Below, in pieces: positions 20,591 through 24,157 of a stretch of 24,157 nt of DNA (positions within the stretch are counted from its first letter, which is position 1; every line of letters begins with the position of its first letter). Source of the stretch: Spirogloea muscicola (taxonomy: Eukaryota > Streptophyta > Zygnematophyceae > Spirogloeales > Spirogloeaceae). A program made the position numbers and the translations under genes. The stretch spans positions 189,997 to 214,153 of the forward strand of contig WELB01000083.1 in assembly GCA_009602725.1 (NCBI GenBank), given 5' to 3'. Below the pieces are notes generated by a model. The model was not told the DNA's origin and did not search any database. It was given only the letters and a program-made list of their open reading frames with translations.

Positions 20591-22710
20591 GCTCAACAGC
20601 AGCTGCAGCAGCAGCAGCAGCAGCAGCGACAGCAGAACTTGAAGCAGAAGCAGGAGTTGGAGGCCTTGAATGAGCAGCAGCACAGGCAACAGCAGCAGCA
20701 GCAGCAGCAGCAACAGCATCAACAAGTGCAAAAGCAAAAGCAGGAGCAGCTGCAGCAGCAGCAGCAAGAGCAGCAGATGCTGCAGCAACAGCAGCAAAAC
20801 CAACAGCAGCAGCAGCGGCAGAATCAACAGAATCAGCAGCAGCAGCAGCAGCAGCAGCAGGCTTCAGCTGCAACTGCAAAGCAGCTCCAGCAGCAGCAGA
20901 TAGCAGAGCCCAGGCTGGAGCAGGTCACCAGGCCGCCGGTGCCGCAGCTGCCATCCAAGTCCGGCCAGGCCGCCAACAAGCAGCAGCAGCAGAAAGCCCC
21001 CAGCCAGAGGGACTCGCTGCCTGCCCAGATCCTGCAGGTCTCCTCACCTCAGCTCAACCACAATGCTGCTTCTCCAGATTCGTCAATCAATCAATTCTCC
21101 AGGCCGGGTTCTGGTCCTCAGGCCCCATTTACCTCCTTGATGACGTCCACCCCCCCGTCTTCTGAAGAGCCAGAGGCCATTAAGGCTCAGGATGCTCTCC
21201 AAACCCCTGTTCCTGTAGCTGCAGCTACTCCTCCTTCCTCCAGCTTGGTGCTCAACTATGGGAGCAGCGAGGCTGCCATTGTCACTCAGGCGTTGTCTGT
21301 GATACACAACCCCGTGGAGCGACTCACACAGGGGGTAAGGTTGCCATAATATTTCCTGATCGCTTGGTCTCTATCTGCCTTCTGTAGGCTTACGGTGTGA
21401 TACAATGCAACAAAGTTGTAGCCCTCCAATTGGATCTGATCGACAAACTCAATTGCTCTAGGAAGGTGCTCTAGTACTGACGAGTGATGGTACACAGTAT
21501 CCTTAATGTCATCAATAAGGTCCTTCTAAACATAAAGGGTTGAAAATTTTCCAGGTGAAGGATGCTGCACCAGGTACGCTGGGCCCCTTGATGTCAGACC
21601 TGAGGAGCATGCTAAGTGCAGGGGAGCGGTATGCAGCAGCACCAGTAGTCCCGGGATCCCGAGGAGCACTTGGGAAGGACCTTGTTCTGGCAGCAGCAGC
21701 GCACGTGCAGGCATTGGTGTTTGCTTCGGCGAGTCAGCTCTCGCCCCCTACCTCCATCAACAAGCGGAAGCGAGCATGGGCTCCTGCAAGACCCCGCTTG
21801 CTGGGCAGTGCTGAAGACACAGTAGAGGCGAGGCGCTCGCAGATGTTCAGGCAGATGCTGGAGCGGGAGATCAGATCTGCAAACGACATGCTCGTTGACA
21901 CCATAGTGGAGATCGACGAAGCTTCAACCTCAGAGGCGGCGCTGTTTGGGAAGGATGGCTGCGTGCTGTCGTTAGCCTATATTGGCTTCAAGGTATTGCT
22001 ATGTACATGCAAGAGAAACACACAAGGTGACCTCAACGTAAATGCCTAATCAGTTGTCTCTAATGTAACCCATTTCCTGCTCATAAACCGTATCTCACCA
22101 GCAGGCATATGCCGCTGTTGCAGGTGCTTCTTTCACCGCTGCTGGTACTGGTACCACAAGATTATCCTGCTTCATCCCCTGACATTTGGGATGACCCCCT
22201 TGTACAATATCAGAGGTTTGTTCATGTTGATTTGCCAACGATGAATTACCGACATGGTCTTTGGCTTTAGGACCAATTCTGCATTTTACACTAACTTGAC
22301 ATTAGCAGGAGGCTGTAAATCTGCTGTGAGCGCTTATATGACACTTCTTGGCATAGGACATGAATGTCCACTGCGAGCACCATAGCTGGTACCTCTGCCT
22401 AGGTGGATAGATGAGCATGTACAGACCATGTCTTCTCTGTCATGCCTGAGCTTATCATTGTCATGGCTTGCGCCAATGCAGCTGACAGTGGTTTTCTGTG
22501 CATTGTGGCAGCCATCATCTTGCTGTTGCTGCAAGAGGGCACTTCAAACGACATGTGATGGCGGCCCCGCCGCCATTGTCTATTCAGGCAATTGCCACTG
22601 CATGGGACGACAGTGTCCGCTGTGCCTTGCTGGAGGCTGTTGTGCCAAACGGTGGCTGCCTGGCCACGGCTCTGGGCTCCTGGCAGAGCTGCCCTCAGGC
22701 TGCTACGTGA
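17400..22710 (+). CDS. MED15: Mediator tail subunit MED15, KIX and polyglutamine-rich
   Basis: Exons: 17400-17461, 17657-17768, 18008-18182, 18493-19281, 19603-19712, 19851-20045, 20168-21334, 21555-21992, 22124-22215, 22536-22710; 1,104 aa if the TGA noted here is ignored. The N-terminal 75 residues are a KIX domain (WRSELTHDARERIVGRIMEV, DYLRKISVKMLSLENK), which binds activators. Residues 117-379 and 482-790 are Gln-rich and encoded by long CAG tracts. Residues 385-481 are the central plant MED15 helical block (LREKYLPEFVKTYKM, VEALEKQIIYM). The C-terminus carries NPVERL, ANDMLVDTIVEID and IATAWDDSVRCALLE, as in plant MED15. The protein links activators to the Mediator tail in the nucleus. 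Oddity: in-frame TGA at 19614-19616 (codon 384), where relatives have Trp. This may be a sequencing error, a nonsense allele or a wrong exon boundary. Exon 7 may start at 20168 or 20171 (CAGCAG acceptor). Confidence 0.92.
17509..17557 (+). repeat. Telomere-type CCCTAAA array in MED15 intron 1
   Basis: Four degenerate units (ACCCTAAATCCTG, AACCCTAAA, TTTCTAAAGCCTG, AACCCTAAACCCTG) lie about 48 nt after the donor. CCCTAAA is on the sense strand. Confidence 0.8.
18403..18440 (+). repeat. Telomere-type CCCTAAA array in MED15 intron 3
   Basis: Two perfect tandem units and two degenerate ones lie about 50 nt upstream of the exon 4 acceptor. CCCTAAA is on the sense strand, so the array adds pyrimidines to the acceptor side. 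Confidence 0.85.
18594..19260 (+). repeat. CAG trinucleotide tracts in MED15 exon 4
   Basis: Several pure or near-pure CAG runs encode polyglutamine. The clearest are at about 18747-18783, 19076-19112 and 19136-19171. Codon use within runs is almost only CAG, which favours replication slippage. Long frames on the other phases here (poly-Ala, poly-Ser, poly-Leu, poly-Cys) are shadows. Confidence 0.9.
20260..20990 (+). repeat. CAG trinucleotide tracts in MED15 exon 7
   Basis: This is the second and longer Gln-rich block, with CAG runs broken by Lys, Leu, His and Glu codons. The interruptions make it older-looking than the exon 4 runs. It sits between the central helical block and the conserved C-terminus. 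Confidence 0.9.
22216..22535 (+). other. MED15 intron 9 (320 bp)
   Basis: Donor AG/GTTTGT and acceptor TTGCTGCAAG/A complete an arginine codon (phase 2) and join LVQYQ to GHFKRHVMAAPPPLS. The last exon aligns with the conserved end of plant MED15. No exon was seen inside. Confidence 0.7.
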
Positions 22711-23396
22711 CTTGGCCCCTGCTCAGTCATGCTGCACAGCAAGGAAGCTCTGCACTTACTCGACATCCATGCGTTTGCTTAGCAACAGCCTCTTTCCGTT
22801 GCTCTCATGAATGTTGAGAACTTTGGCTTAGCTATGTCCAGGTGCAGAATGCTGTTGTTGCAGGTAATCATTTAGTGTGATTGTGCCAGAAATGTGCCAA
22901 TTTGTGAGCAGCAGCTCAAGGACTGCTAGCTGGGCGGGGTGCTGCCAAGCTGCTGACAGGACGGCAAGTGCCATATATAGAGCTCTTTCCTGCTCAAGCT
23001 TTGCACAGGGCAAGGCTGTCGGACATGACTGCCACCGAGCAGGCTTGATATTACAGACATACTTGACGCCAGGGGCCAAGATTACCGAGCAGGTATTATC
23101 ATATTAAAATACATTCTCTTGGATCCGCAATGGCTGCACGCGCGGGCAAGCTGATGTTGTGCTCGACTGACGCCACACATTGAGCAGGCAATTGTGACAG
23201 CCTGAGACTGCGTGCCTAAGCCTTGGCAGTCTCTGCACGTAGGCGCAACAAGACAGCCCTACTAAGTCACAGTCCTGGCAGCCCACAGCTTGTGCCACTT
23301 TGAGGGCTCTTTATATACGAAGAGGCAGCTAAAGCAAACAGCATCAAGGTTAACACCGTCGTCACCAGGTCCTGAGGGAAGGCGTGGCAGGAGCTC
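22711..23396. other. Convergent 3' region between MED15 and the last gene
   Basis: It covers the MED15 3' UTR and the 3' flank of the minus-strand gene. I found no coding segment with recognisable motifs and no AATAAA; a plus-strand ATTAAA occurs near 23102. Confidence 0.5.

Positions 23397-24157
<761 letters not shown>

Noticed and set aside
18461-20903. Long poly-Ala, poly-Ser, poly-Leu and poly-Cys frames on both strands
   Set aside because: They are alternate-frame translations of CAG repeats. Only the Gln frame joins in phase with the KIX and C-terminal MED15 exons.

Overview
The window is nuclear DNA of a streptophyte (green plant lineage). It holds three spliced genes of plant-typical families, with GT-AG introns of about 100-550 bp, GC-rich coding exons, less GC-rich introns, and plant-type telomere motifs (CCCTAAA) scattered in introns. 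The proteins align clearly with angiosperm relatives but are quite diverged, so I suspect a non-angiosperm (bryophyte, lycophyte, fern or streptophyte alga). I cannot name the lineage. I found no RNA gene, CRISPR array or prokaryotic-style operon.

Layout. (1) <1-3074, plus strand: a NEN-type DEDDh 3'-5' exonuclease, 5' truncated by the window edge, seven exons. (2) 3738-12780, minus strand: an MBD9-like chromatin reader, eleven exons, about 1,810 aa, with PHD, FYR, DDT-like, split bromodomain-like, PHD, WHIM-like and MBD9 C-terminal blocks, but no methyl-CpG-binding domain visible. It is convergent with gene 1. (3) 12781-17399: a 4.6 kb divergent intergenic region with a GC-rich MBD9 leader carrying an overlapping upstream ORF, a CGG microsatellite, a rearranged Ty3/gypsy remnant (two gag pieces in opposite orientation forming a 510 bp foldback, next to an RT/RNase H piece), and a 235 bp MITE-like inverted repeat. 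(4) 17400-22710, plus strand: MED15, the Mediator tail subunit, ten exons, with a KIX domain, two glutamine-rich blocks encoded by long CAG tracts, the central MED15 helical block and the conserved C-terminus. (5) 23397-24033, minus strand: an unidentified low-complexity gene, convergent with MED15. The window ends in 124 consecutive A residues.

I built the exon models by hand from splice signals, reading-phase continuity and remembered family motifs. Phase is consistent at every junction of the three main genes. The one real break is an in-frame TGA in MED15 exon 5, at the place where relatives have a conserved tryptophan.

MBD9-like proteins and MED15 both act in nuclear transcription control (chromatin reading and Mediator). 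The NEN exonuclease is a nuclease of a family known from sieve-element enucleation in Arabidopsis. Nothing indicates that the three genes form a pathway; they look like ordinary neighbours. I found no clear new biological system. The most unusual points are the MED15 stop codon, the gag foldback, the sense-oriented intronic CCCTAAA arrays, and the missing MBD domain in the MBD9 relative.
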